Positions 24,429 to 37,702 of a DNA stretch of 64,000 nt are shown here, piece after piece. Numbering within the stretch: the stretch's first letter is position 1; every line of letters begins with the position of its first letter. A program made the translations under genes and the position numbers. The notes beneath the pieces are model-generated. The model had not been told where the DNA came from and ran no database searches. It was given only the letters and a program-made list of their open reading frames with translations. Origin of the DNA: Diogma glabrata (taxonomy: Eukaryota; Arthropoda; Insecta; Diptera; Cylindrotomidae); the NCBI GenBank assembly GCA_963693315.1, contig CAVNZG010001007.1:1-64000 (forward strand), written 5' to 3'.

Positions 24429-24955
24429 ACAGAAAACCAAATTCCTATTGTATATCATTTAAATCGACGTCTGACCGAAAAGTTTTTTGATTTAAATAAA
24501 TTTACATATAAACCCAAATAACATGCGATTTAGTTCCGAAATACATAAAAAAAAGTCTGACCATAGACACAAGATCAACTTACAGAAATTCTGGTGGCTT
24601 GAACCAAGAGTATAGACATTTTATTTAACAAAAAATTAAAATAGAAGTAATTGTTTTCTCTTAATAGGTTAGTTATAGGCTAGGTAAATTTTATAACATA
24701 GGTTTAGTTTAGTTTTAAGTAATTCAATAAATATCAATAAAATAACTAATAAATTATTGCATTTTTTAAATTCCAATTTTTTATGCAAAAATAAATCTAA
24801 GAGATTGTAATTTGTAAAGATTACTTCATTGTAACAATTATTTTAAGAAATATTTATAAACAATTTAACAAATGTAATAGAATGGATAAAATTGAGTAGC
24901 TCTAACAATGAACCATAGTTTGTTTATAAATTGTATTGAAATTAACTTATTTAAA
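24429..24955 (+). other. 3' non-coding region of the Jockey-like element
   Basis: AT-rich, no open frame. It is interrupted by hAT-3 and continues at 27923 to an A-rich end at about 27995. Confidence 0.55.
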
Positions 24956-25211
24956 GTTTAAACCAGGCCTGGCCAACCCAAACCGTTCTGCGGGCCAACT
25001 TTTTTTCCAAAAATTTTGGCGGGCTATATATTATATGAAAAAAACAATTTTTATTGATCCACTTATTTGTGATATTTCACTATATACATTTATTTTAATT
25101 TATTAAAGAAAAACTTTAATTTTTATAATTACAAAAGAATATTTTTTATTATTTCAATATCATTTTATATTAATCCATTTTTTTTAATTTCATACTTAAA
25201 TATAATATTTA

Positions 25212-27009
25212 TTAATGAGATATTTGTTTTTCTTTGCGATCGCTTAATGTTTTTAAATCTATATTAATTTTGGTAGCTGCACATCGTAATTGGTTTTCAA
25301 GATTTTCATCTGTTAATGAAGCGCGAAATTTACTTTTATTAAATTTCATTTTTGAAAAAAAAAGCTTCACAAACATATGTAGATCCGAAGGCGCTTACAA
25401 TTTTTTGAGCAAATAATCTTAAGTTAGGATACATTTCCGCTGTTATATACTTGTTGTAAAACTCAATTTTTGATGTCGTTTGATGAACCTGCTTCAACTC
25501 ATTGTTACACTTCAAAAAAATTATTTCCATCTGTAAAGCTTCTGGAATAGTGGAAACGTCTACTTGAAATGGAGAAGAAAATATCTCAAACGTTTTCTCA
25601 TATCTTGAAAGCTCGGAGAAACGACGATTAAATTCAGCTGAAAGCTTTCCAATTTCATCAGCGTACTTTGTAAAATTAGTAGTTTGACTACTCTTATATT
25701 CTTTTAATGATGGAAAATGATGAAGATTGTTACTTCTAAGCTGGAACTCAAATAATATAAGCTTGATTTGAAAAGCTTGGATGTGGTTACAAGCATCAAT
25801 AATTAAATTATCTTGCCCCTGTAATTCCTTGTTTAGCTGGTTAATTTTTTCGGTTATATCTACTAAGAAACACAGGTCCAACAACCAAATTTCATCATTT
25901 AGATTTGAAACTGGAATTTTCTCTTTAGCCATAAAATTTTCAATTTCCACCGTCAATTCAAAAAATCTTTTTAAACATTGTCCGCGACTCAACCATCTAA
26001 TCTTGGTAAAATAGACAATATCACCATATTCTGAACTTAATTCGTCAAGGTATGCTTTAAACTTGCGATGCTGAAGCGCATGTGATCGAATATAGTTAAC
26101 TGTTTTTATTACCACATCCATGACATGGTTCATGGACAATACTTGAGCACATAAATTTTGTTGATGTATCAAACAGTGTATTACAAATATTTCACTAGTT
26201 TTGATAGATTTAGCTTCCAGTTCATTCATAAACAACTTTATAGCTCCTTTATTTTTACCAATCACAGCCTGTGCACCATCCGTTGTTAGTCCAGAAAGTG
26301 CCTTTAAATGTAAGGAATTGCTGGATAAACATTTATTTATAGCGTGAAAAACATCCTCCCCTCTAGTGGTGTCTTTCAAAGTTAAAAGATTTAGCATTTC
26401 TTGTGTCACTTCAAAAGAATCGTTAACTCCACGAATAAATACAGCAAGTTGAGATGTGTCTGAAATATCTGTACTTTCGTCGAAAGCTAGAGAATATGCT
26501 TTGAATTGTTGAATCCGCTCTCGTAAAGTCACCACAATTTCATCAGAAATATCATTAATGCGGCGACAAATAGTTTGACGCGACAAACTTATGCTTGAAA
26601 TCATTTTATGTTTATCTGGCATAACATCTTCTATAACAGCTGCCAAACATTCTTTTATAAATTCTCCGTCCGAAAATGGCTTCATTTTCTTGGCAATCAA
26701 CATTGCGACAGAATAGCTTGCTTTAACAATATTAGAAGGTTGTTGCAATGAAGAACTAAACATTTTCTGCTGAGATTTTAATTCAGATTTTAGCTCAGCT
26801 AGCTTAATTTTTCTCAATTCTTTACTAAATTTCACATACACTTCATGTTTCGTTTCATGATGTCTTCTAACATTGTATTCCTTAAAAACAGTATCTCGGC
26901 AAATCAAACATGTTAATTGTGAGTTCTGTATTATAAAGAAATAATTTTCTTCCCAATGAGCGCTGTATTTTCGGTTTTCGTCTGCAACTTTTCTTTTTCT
27001 GGAATTCAT
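25212..27009 (-). pseudogene. hAT transposase (GTF2IRD2/ZBED-type) with one frameshift
   Basis: hAT transposases excise and reinsert the element. The start chosen is the ATG at 27009 (MNSRKRKVADENRKY). The N-terminus has a zinc finger of BED-like form, C-L-I-C...H-H-E-T-K-H. Further on are SLAFDESTDISDTSQLAVF with the first catalytic-type Asp, LTTDGAQAVIG, IHCLIHQQNLCAQVL (the CxxH-like region) and KIRWLSRGQCLKRF. The C-terminus reaches FGSTYVCEAF, then a run of nine A (plus strand 25365-25373) throws the frame to an early stop at 25339. The other frame continues with the expected hAT tail to a stop at 25212-25214. Resemblance is closest to GTF2IRD2-like hAT proteins. Length, about 600 residues, is normal for that group. 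Confidence 0.9.
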
Positions 27010-27236
27010 TCTAAAGGCCAAATTAATATTAATTATAGTTATGGATAAATATTCATAATAACTGGAATTTAATGTTACTTATTTATTTATTTTTTTTTTC
27101 TGGTCTAGAAATATAATTAATTAGATTTTTAATATCACTTTTTTCTGTTATATACCTAATTTGATATTTTCTATCACTGGTTGCATATCATAACGAAAAC
27201 AAAAGAAAACTAAAAAGCTTTTTCAATAATAGTTAA

Positions 27237-27375
27237 TTCTTTTCTACTTGTACGGTACAAGTTCCGACTCCGAATTATCGAAATTTGTTTTTTTTTGTAT
27301 TGCATTTTTTACATAAGAAAACAAATTTTGATAATTCTGTGTTGGAACTTGTACCGAACATGTAGAAAAGAATTC
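27237..27375. repeat. Inverted repeat upstream of the hAT-3 transposase
   Basis: The left arm (TTCTTTTCTACTTGTACGGT...) is mirrored by the right arm (...ACATGTAGAAAAGAA) with arms of about 50 bp and a 35-bp centre. It lies 230 bp upstream of the transposase ATG, inside hAT-3. It could be a small nested foldback element or part of the hAT-3 5' region. Confidence 0.7.
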
Positions 27376-27995
27376 ACTATAACTGTCCGCATCTTTAAAT
27401 ATATTTTTCTTGCAATGCTTACTAATACTATTGTTATTGTTTTGAATCACGCGTTTAAAATTTCTACTAATGAATGAATATGGGTATGAATATGCACGGA
27501 AAACGGATTTTTTATTCTGAGAAATCAATTTTTTTCCAAACAGAGTATATTATTATGTGTTACATTGTATGTGTACAAAAAATATATTTCTTAATAAAAT
27601 TTTTTACAATAATTTTATTACGCCTAAAAATATGCAAGCAAAAAACTCTGATGCAGAAAATCTTTTCACAAAACAAAAATTAAAATGAGACGGACTAAAA
27701 ACCATTAAAAAACTTTTTAATATTGAATTTTGTGATCAATATTTTTTAAAAAAAGGTTGTGCAATGTGCATATTTAAAAATTTTATTATTTTTTGAAATA
27801 TTTTTTTTTGTGATGTGTGAAAAAATTTTAACAGAATAATAACTATGCAACGGGCCGCATAAAAATATATAACGGGCCGCATGCGGCCCGCGGGCCTCCG
27901 CTTGGCCAGGCCAGGTTTAAACCATTGTAATTTGTAAGTAATTGATATTATGTTAATTTTAAATTGGAAATAAATGGTAGATTATAAAACTAAAA

Positions 27996-29130
27996 AAAAC
28001 TAAACTAAAAACCGTTTTTGACTCATGGAAACCGTTTTTTTACAATCATTAAATTATTTATTCAAGCCAAAAATATCAAAAATGAAATTGGTGGTAGATG
28101 TTAAGACGTTAATATTCGTTTTTTAATTGTTTAGCATAGGTTCAAAATCTTGTTTTTTTCTTTTTTTTAAACTTTTGTCAATTTCATACAATATTTTTTG
28201 TTCTATTGTATTGCAGATGGTAGTTCTACTAAATGAAACACTACTTTTAAATAATTGAATAAATATAAAAATGAGCATCACTGTAAACAGACGTTTTCAG
28301 TTAAATTTCATTGAGCTTAAGAATCATATATATGTATAATTGTATTTAGTGAAGATTGGAAATGTATTGATCACCAAGGACTTTGTTACATATAGAGGAC
28401 ACATTTTGTTTTGTTGAGCCGAATCAAGAAAAACTTCCGATGATATATTATTAGGCATTGTTCTTAGCATGCATGCATTATTTGACAACAATTTGAATTC
28501 TCAATTCAACACCAATTTTTATTTATTTGCTATCGATGGGTTGGTGCCGTATTGTAACCTGGTCAACATTTCCTCAAGCAGTATGTATAAAGTATAGAAT
28601 GCATTAAGGGTTTTTTACGCATCTACAATATTTTCTGCAGTCTTAAAATTGAAGAAATTTTTCCTAGCATTTTCGATTCACGGTTTGAAATAGTCATTTT
28701 TTCAATAAAATTTTGAATGGTAAGATATTTGTTATAAATTTTTATAATTTTAAATTAAAACAATTATGTGTCTTACAAAATTATACGGTTTTGATATTGT
28801 TGATACATCGATAAAATAGATTTTCACATAAGAATGTTAGCATATTACAATTTATAGTACTTGCATTTAATGTCCATAATATCCTATTTAAGTTAAACAA
28901 CAAATAATGTTCATTTTTATAATTAAATAAATAATAAAAATGGACCTTAATGGGTTGCCATAAAAATTCATCATTCGTAAATGGGCCATTCTCACAGAAC
29001 AGTGCATTTTCAAGTTGTAAAATTCACAGAAATTAATTATTGTTTTTTCTTAAGATATTTATATATTTACATTCTTCTTACATAAGGCAATTCAGCTTCA
29101 TATATGGTAACACTTAAAAAATTATTCTGC
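27996..29130. other. AT-rich DNA without recognisable feature
   Basis: No coding frame, repeat or RNA gene could be supported. It follows the 3' end of the Jockey-like element. Confidence 0.45.
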
Positions 29131-30468
29131 ACCTCCGTGAACAATAAGTTGTAAATCATTCACGGAGGTGAGGATCACGGAGGTGAAAAATATTATATTT
29201 ACACAACATTTTACTCCAAATGTGATAAAATTCTAAAACATCAAATTTAATATTAAACAATATTCACTTTAACAAAAGTGAATATAATATTAAAATTATT
29301 ACTTGAATATATCCTTACCTGTTTTGGAGTTTCACGGAGGAGAGGATTATGTATTACCATTCATGGATTTCACAATGAACTTTAATCAAAACTCATACCA
29401 GCTATCTTCTTCCAATTTGCTTTGCTCATTAAAACAAAATGGCTAACAGTGGCTTCTCAGGATACCAGGTGCTCATGACATTACTACAATCTAGTGGCAG
29501 TTTGTAGCAACTTTTTTATATATTCACGGAGGTGAGAAAAGTTCTGAAGACAAAACTTTTTGCTGATGTATTAGTTGTTTATTTCAAAATTTAAAGAACT
29601 ATGTTTTAAATAACTAATTTATACTATATAAAATTCAGGATTATAAAGTATATAAAATATTTTTTAAATATAAATGAATAAAAAAAGAAAGTGTATGACT
29701 ACATAGGGGTAGGGACTAGGGTTTCTCAAACGGGATCCCGGGATCCCGTTTTCCCGGGATCCCGGGGGTAAATATTCATCCCGTTTTCCCGGGATTTCAC
29801 CCCGGGATCCCGGGTATCCCGCTAATTTTTATTAACATTTTTTTGTACTTTTTTCAAAGATATTAAAAGTTTTCTCACTCGAAAATCGAGTAGTTTTTAA
29901 TTCTTTTCCCTCTGTAGTAATTAATTTCGTTCAAAATTAGGAAAATATTTTTTTGACACATATGGTATCATGGTTTTTTGTATGGTTTTTTTGACACATA
30001 TAAACACAACAAATTAAAACCAATAAAACTTAAAATAGGTAGATTTTTCTGAGAAATCTACCTAAAACTTGCGCTTCATTTCTCTTAATTTATGTTTAAT
30101 GGTTCTCTTGGACGGATGGTTCAATGGACGTTTCGTCACGAAAATTCGGACAAAATTGAGTGATGGCGCCATTGACAACCTAGTTTTTTGAAAAATTGTT
30201 TAAAAATTAGTATTATGAATTTATTTTTGTTTTGTTTTTTATGTATTCTTTTTTATTTAATATAGAAATATAAAAAACAATAGCGCATTTTTTGTGCTGT
30301 TTTAATTTTGCACATTTTTCTACCACCCAATTAGAAAAATCTAGCTTTTTAGCGTTTCCCGGGATTTCCCGGGATCCCGGGAATTGGATATTTTTTGTCC
30401 CGGCTTCCCGGGATTTGAATTTCTACGGGAAATGAGAAACCCTAGTAGGGACAGGTCACGGAGGTGAG
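29131..30468. repeat. Cluster of a dispersed CACGGAGGTGA motif
   Basis: The motif occurs at 29131-29140 (reverse), 29160-29172, 29175-29187, 29332-29344 (variant CACGGAGGAGAG), 29524-29536 and 30456-30468. Spacing is irregular: 30, 15, 157, 192 and 932 bp, the last spanning a hAT insertion. Such a GC-rich 11-mer six times in 1.3 kb of AT-rich DNA is not expected by chance. No coding sequence accompanies it. Confidence 0.6.
29717..30444. mobile_element. Short non-autonomous hAT element with CCCGGGATCCCGGG-rich ends
   Basis: The termini TAGGGTTTCTCA and TGAGAAACCCTA are inverted and flanked by an exact 8-bp duplication GTAGGGAC (29709-29716, 30445-30452). The subterminal regions on both sides are packed with CCCGGGATCCCGGG-like palindromes, while the ~550-bp interior is AT-rich and non-coding. 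This is a deletion-type hAT derivative that would depend on a transposase supplied elsewhere. Confidence 0.92.
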
Positions 30469-30469
30469 G

Positions 30470-31618
30470 TTTGACATATTGTGATAAAGAAAAATTCACT
30501 AAATTTATTTTCAATTATATACTAAAGTATCTTGTGTAATTAGCCTATTATTATGACAAATATAAATGCAAAATATTTCAGAAAAATCTAAACAAACAGA
30601 CGTATTGTTATGAAGACATAAAATGTACCTTTTCAAGAGAATTACCCAAATAACAACAGTTTGAAATAAATCGGATTTGAAGGAAAACATAGAAAATCAA
30701 TTATTTATATTAAAAGTTAAAATTTGTTATCAAAGGATGTTTGCCTGTTAAAAAATAATTCTAAGCTTTCTTAGATAAAATAAATTAATTAAGAAATATG
30801 TAACTGTAATCTGTATTATAAAAATATGTAAAATTTGTAAAAAAACAGACTCTCTCGTATAAATTTAATACTAAATGTTTTCAGTCGGTAATGCAGTAAT
30901 TTAAGATTAAAGCTTCGAAACTATTCTGTAAGGGGAAACATCGGCGTTTTTGCAAATTTAGACAGTTGTCAATGATTCAGAATCAAAAAGTTTTATATCA
31001 AATTGTTAATAAATTACGGTAGTACGATCAATAAAACTTATATTTTCGTTCCTCCCAAACGATTTCCAATTGTTATCAACTATAATTTACCGAAAAATAT
31101 CAATATTAAATGATGACCGGCTGGAAATCCAATTTTGTTTTGTTCATAATAATTAAACTAGAGAGGTACAATCATTTTAATTGAACTCCTCATTCCTCCC
31201 AATCAACCCACAATCATAATTAAATATAAAATTTAACAAACTCAAAAGTTCCCGGCCAACTGCACAGAGCTATTTCAATAACCACGACTGCATAGGAATT
31301 TATCTTTAATAATATTGAAAACTTCATTTTCAATATTACCGATAAAAACTCTAATATTTTAAAATGTTTAGTTTGATTTATTTTTGTAACTAATATTTAA
31401 AAATATAAATTAATTTCTAATAATATAACAAATAAATTAAACATAATAAATAAAACAAATAATTCATATGCAGCCATTTTTTGTTAATTAAAATTAAAAA
31501 ACAGACCAAATATTAAATATCAAATTTATGAAAATTAAAATAAACTAAAAAAAATACTCTTGTCAATTAAGCATATTAAATATCGCGCATGTTAAATTTG
31601 ATATTCATATATAATATC
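30470..31618. other. AT-rich DNA without recognisable feature
   Basis: No open frame or repeat that I can support. Confidence 0.45.
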
Positions 31619-31773
31619 ACGAGTCGTCAAATAATAGTCGATTATTTTTCATAATCATTATTACGAATGTCATTTGAGGTCCCGAGTGCGCGTAGCGCAC
31701 GAGGGAAATTTTTGACCTAAAATGGCATGAGTGGTAATGTTGAAAAATAATCGACTAATAATTTGGTGACGAG
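31619..31773. repeat. ~155-bp hairpin element with GC-rich core
   Basis: The arms begin CGAGTCGTCAAATAATAGTC and end GACTAATAATTTGGTGACGAG and pair along about 65 bp with mismatches. The centre holds CCGAGTGCGCGTAGCGCACGAGG, itself a near-palindrome. It could be a tiny foldback element. No family is recognised. Confidence 0.75.
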
Positions 31774-33319
31774 TTGTATTTAGCAGACAATTTAACGAAC
31801 AGAAATAGTAACATTATTTCATACAACATAATCATACATAATAAAATATTATTTCATCTTAGTAGGCGCATAAATGTTATAAATTTGTAATTTATTTTTG
31901 ACAAATAAACATAAACATGCAATCATTTATGAATGAAAACGGACATTTTTACTATTTGCAAATTGCATTTTCACATAATTTTGTATGCGAATTTTTGTTT
32001 TAAATTAATATATTAAGTAAGCCGAAGATATTCGAAAATATTCGCTGTTCCTTCCCACCAGAGAAAAATAATCGATACAATTCGTTTTGATTTGTTAAAA
32101 AATAGTAAATGAAGCGTTTTTATTGGACCTTATCGAAACTTTATTTAGTGAGTTGAATTGTCTACAATTTTAATTTTAAAACAAAATTAAATGCCGCTGG
32201 CTGAGCTAAACAATAATGGGGTCTATTCAGTCTATTCTATCGAAAGTTTCTGTTATTCTTTTATTTTTTGTATGAAATTTTATATCGGGAAAATAATTTC
32301 TGGGCTATAGGTTTGAGCGCCACGTTGGACGCCAAATGAGCCAGGTTCAGACGCTACACTGTTTCTCCTAAAAGACAATAGCACAACACCAAGCTTTCTC
32401 AAATTTTATCGTTCTGGTTAATTCACCGATCCCTTGTTTGCCGGTTTTAGTGTTATTGAAATTATCATACGTCAACCAGAACAATCTAGATTGAGTGATT
32501 TATAAGACGATAAGCAAAATGACCGTTGATCATGTTAATTAGGTGTCATATTTAGGTTGGTTTCAGAAACTATTTTTCTTAAACCTTAAATCTTCGTAAT
32601 CTAGAACAACGTGGATTTATGGTCAAACAGTTAATTTGATTGAGAACTTTGATATTTTGAGGTTTATTAAAATTACCTATCGTTGTGGAAATTGGGATTT
32701 GCTTTGTAAGACTATTGGTTTTGAGTCTGGAACTGGAAGAGGTGTAGAGTCAGCCTCAGAGCTTTCAGATTTTCCTATCGTCAACGGCAAGTTTCGTGCA
32801 TAGGTCGACGTATATTTTGGGTATTGTGATTTTACAGCATTCGGACTAAAATAACCACAACAAAATCTCCATTGTACGGGTGCAATTTATGAAAATATTG
32901 TCACGTTTTTACTTCAAATTGGTCTAACTCTCAATTCGATAAACACAATTTCCAAATCACAGCAGCGTTCAAAATAATTCACAAGATATTTCTAATAAAT
33001 AACATTCAAAACTTTAATCGCAATAAAAAATTAATATACATGTTTTACCGTTTATAATTATTTCACGTAACATGTTCGCGTTCCACTTAAACTATCGCAG
33101 TTAAATTGCTTACACTATCGCAGTCTAATTTAAGATAATCTTGACGTTATCGGAGTCTAATTTAAACTAATTCTCATATTGCAAAACGAATTCTTAAAAC
33201 TAGGAATCGCCCAGTGGCCGAAATTCGACCATTGTAAATAGAAATTGTAGAAAGACCTCGAAACAAAATAGCTACAACACATTATTTCAGAGTTTGATTA
33301 ATTGATATAATTGATTTTG
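31774..33319. other. Non-coding DNA; 32300-33060 less AT-rich and unclassified
   Basis: No frame stays open. The part from about 32300 to 33060 has a more balanced composition and could be an old LTR or leader fragment of a retroelement, but I found no second copy or coding sequence to prove this. Confidence 0.35.
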
Positions 33320-33930
33320 AATTGTCTACTTATCTACTATTCAAGACCTTTCCAACGATATACATATTGCCACACTTTTGATGGGGTAAATATTTAAGAA
33401 CTGTACCACAAACATATTTCCTACGTATTTATATATAGATAGATTGATTTTGAACTGTGAAACAAATAACGTGGAAAAAAAACAAAATAACCGAACAAAA
33501 AACTAAAAAATTGTCAAAATTCAAAAAAAAAGTATTTTTCGGCACATCTACTACTCAAGACCTATCCTACGATATACATATTGCCACACTTTGATGGAGC
33601 AAATATTTTAAAATTGTACCGCAAAAATATTGCTTACGTATTTATATATAGATAGATAGATAGATTGATTTTGAACTGTGAAACAAATAACTTAAAAAAA
33701 AAAACAAAATAACCGAACAGAAAACTCAAACAAATACGCCTATGACATTTTTGCCATTTTTTCTGAAAAAATTGTCAAAATTCAAAAAAAAAATATTTTT
33801 TGGCACATCTGCTACTCAAGACCTATCCTACGATATGCATATTGCCACACTTTTGATGGAGCAAATATTTTAAAATTGTACCGCAAAAATATTGCTTACG
33901 GTATTTATTTATAGATAGATATAATTCTGC
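33320..33930. repeat. Tandem repeat, three ~210-260-bp units
   Basis: The phrase CTCAAGACCTATCCTACGAT (first unit TTCAAGACCTTTCCAACGAT) occurs near 33343, 33553 and 33813. Each time it is followed by ATATTGCCACAC, TGTACC(A/G)CAAA and TATAGATAGAT. The second and third units are the most similar. Confidence 0.85.
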
Positions 33931-34252
33931 TTATTTTCTCGATTATTCGTGTTCATTTTTTTACAAAGAAACGTCCAGAAATTCTAAGAATATTGGATGT
34001 CATTATTTTACATGTATTTATTCCATGTTTTCTTCGATTTTTCTTGGAAGTTACTATAGATGTTTACTTGAAATATTGTGTAGGGTGAATTGATGCCGAA
34101 CACAATTTTATTTTGTAGGGAGTTTTTAAATTTGTTAGGGAAAGTCAGTCCTACAAGGGCTATCCCTATAAGGGCAATCTGATGTGGCCTGTTCCGGGTC
34201 TGATTTGGAATGCCCTTTTAGGGTTAACCTTACTTGAATATATCCGGTCCTG
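33931..34252. other. Non-coding DNA, nothing recognised
   Basis: A short block around 34145-34235 (AAGGGCTATCCCTATAAGGGC) has internal repetition, but I could not relate it to another feature. Confidence 0.35.
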
Positions 34253-34358
34253 CAGCCAAATTCTGTAACTGTGAAGCGGTGAAGTGATAAAAATTTTTTC
34301 GTTTCTTTTCATTAAAAAACCTATCACTTCACCGCTTCACAATTACAGAATTTGGCTG
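34253..34358. repeat. 106-bp palindromic repeat, copy A
   Basis: It runs from CAGCCAAATTCTGTAACTG to CAATTACAGAATTTGGCTG, and the outer 36 bp of each arm pair almost perfectly. CTG lies outside each end. Copy B next to it has the same structure with its centre inverted. Confidence 0.9.
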
Positions 34359-34361
34359 CTG

Positions 34362-34467
34362 CAGCCAAATTCTGTGATTGTGAAGCGGTGAAATGATAAG
34401 TTTTTTAATGAAAAGAAACGAAGAAATTTTTATCACTTCACCGCTTCACAGTTACAGAATTTGGCTG
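34362..34467. repeat. 106-bp palindromic repeat, copy B (inverted relative to A)
   Basis: Same termini as copy A and the same length; the central part is the reverse complement of that in copy A. Three bases (CTG) separate the copies. The assembly gap begins five bases after copy B. Confidence 0.9.
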
Positions 34468-34472
34468 CTGAT

Positions 34473-34672
34473 NNNNNNNNNNNNNNNNNNNNNNNNNNNN
34501 NNNNNNNNNNNNNNNNNNNNNNNNNNNNNNNNNNNNNNNNNNNNNNNNNNNNNNNNNNNNNNNNNNNNNNNNNNNNNNNNNNNNNNNNNNNNNNNNNNNN
34601 NNNNNNNNNNNNNNNNNNNNNNNNNNNNNNNNNNNNNNNNNNNNNNNNNNNNNNNNNNNNNNNNNNNNNNNN
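34473..34672. other. Assembly gap of exactly 200 N
   Basis: A run of exactly 200 unknown bases, which looks like a placeholder rather than a measured length. It begins directly after two foldback repeats, so the missing DNA may contain more copies. Open frames spanning the N run are meaningless. Confidence 0.98.
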
Positions 34673-35807
34673 ACACCGTTATAGTATAGGCAGCAAAGAT
34701 ATTTTTGATACACCAAAAAAACTTTTCGAATGGGCTTTAAAATGGGAATCTACCATGAACTTTGGATACGGTGTGGAACTCAAAAATTTCATTCTTTTGT
34801 ACCATTAGATACTAAGACAACAAATGCAAAAATGTTTTCCAACTCAAAAGAAACTTTTAAATGTAAAATAAGTAAATAATTTTTAATAACTATATTTATT
34901 TTCTTTAACCTACATTTATAATTTGTATGATACTTTAAAAAGTTTATTCAATAATAAAATATTTGTAATTTAATGTTAAAATACAACCTCTTACTTTATG
35001 ACCATAATAACATAATACGAACATAATACTTCTCCAGTCAAAAGTTCCTAAATAGATTTAGTTATTTATACGGTTTTGTTTGCAGTCGAGACTGTCAAAT
35101 TATTTTTTATAAGAATGACAAGTGATTACTAAAAGTGACAAATAAACATTTCATTTTTTATGCCATCTAATACAAAGAAAATAATTGCAGAACTGTTTTC
35201 CTATTCAAAAGAAACTTCTGTTTGTAAAATACGTAAATCATTTTTAACAATTGTATTTATTTTCTTTATTGTACTACATATATACTTTTTATATGTACTA
35301 CATATATATTTTTATAATTTTCCTTCAGAACAAAAAAAAACTGATTCCCGATAGTCATATACACAACGAATTTTATTTTAAAACAAAAAATAACGCATCT
35401 CCCAAACTTTCACAAGTGGTTAGATATAAAATAAGCTTCAATTTAGTTAAAAAAAAAAAAGGCTATTCCATCTTTTTTTCAATTACACCGTTTTTTCTTA
35501 TGTTACACCGTTAAAAATTATTTCAAAAAATTAACAGTGTACATTTTTAAAAACTTTGTTTTAATACCTATTCAACGACATATCGTTTATGAAAATCGAT
35601 TCAGTAGTTTTTCTACAATCGCTCGTCAAAATGCACTCACATCACAAAATAACAAAAAATTGAGGGGCACCCTGTGAAGACCCCTGGTCGAAAAAAAAAA
35701 TTCTAAGAGAACTTGTATTTTTTATTTATCAAAGACTATCTATAAACAAAAAATAATCAAAATTAAAAGGGGTCAAGTCAAAACGTTGTTGAATCTTCGT
35801 GAAATTG
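34673..35807. repeat. Non-coding DNA with a diverged ~355-bp direct repeat
   Basis: Blocks at about 34803-34915 and 35160-35275 resemble each other (AATGCAAAAATGTTTTCC / AATTGCAGAACTGTTTTCC, then TCAAAAGAAACTT and TTTATTTTCTTT). The rest is AT-rich. A short frame after the gap (34673-34808) is open but unrecognised. Confidence 0.45.
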
Positions 35808-37523
<1,716 letters not shown>

Positions 37524-37559
37524 TTTTTATTTAAAGAGAGATCTAAAACATAATTTAAT

Positions 37560-37685
37560 CAGTAATTGGAATTTTTTCCAATGGAGGTGGAGTTTTTTGG
37601 AGTGGAGTTTTGAAAGTAGAGTTTTTTTCTGAGAAACTTCAAACCATACCTTTGAATTGAAAAAATTCCAATTACTTCTTTACTT
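37560..37685 (+). repeat. SINE body fragment, left part of a split copy
   Basis: This matches the body of the SINE at 55060-55137 (GAGAAACTTCAAACCATACC, then GAATTGAAAAAATTCCAATT). It stops at ACTTCTTTACTT (37674-37685), where a large nest of retroelements begins. The rest of the copy resumes at 54615 with the same 12 bases followed by ACTTGAGTTTAATTGATCTC. Confidence 0.75.
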
Positions 37686-37702
37686 TTTTTTTTTTAAGGC
37701 GT

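Larger units (their letters stand above)
24964..27914 (-). mobile_element. hAT-3: nearly complete hAT transposon, 2951 bp
   Basis: The termini are CAGGCCTGGCCAA at 24964 and TTGGCCAGGCCAG ending at 27914, an inverted pair with one mismatch. An exact 8-bp duplication GTTTAAAC flanks it (24956-24963, 27915-27922). It carries a single long transposase gene on the minus strand. GC-rich subterminal blocks (CGGGCCAAC on the left, GGGCCGCATGCGGCCCGCGGG on the right) are the usual place for transposase binding. With one frameshift in the transposase it is the best-preserved DNA transposon in the window. Confidence 0.93.

Noticed and set aside
32300..33060. Possible solo LTR
   Set aside because: The composition differs from the flanks, but no second copy, TG...CA ends or target duplication could be found in the window.
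34393..34808. Open frames spanning the N run
   Set aside because: The unknown bases remove stops; nothing on either side is recognisable as one protein.
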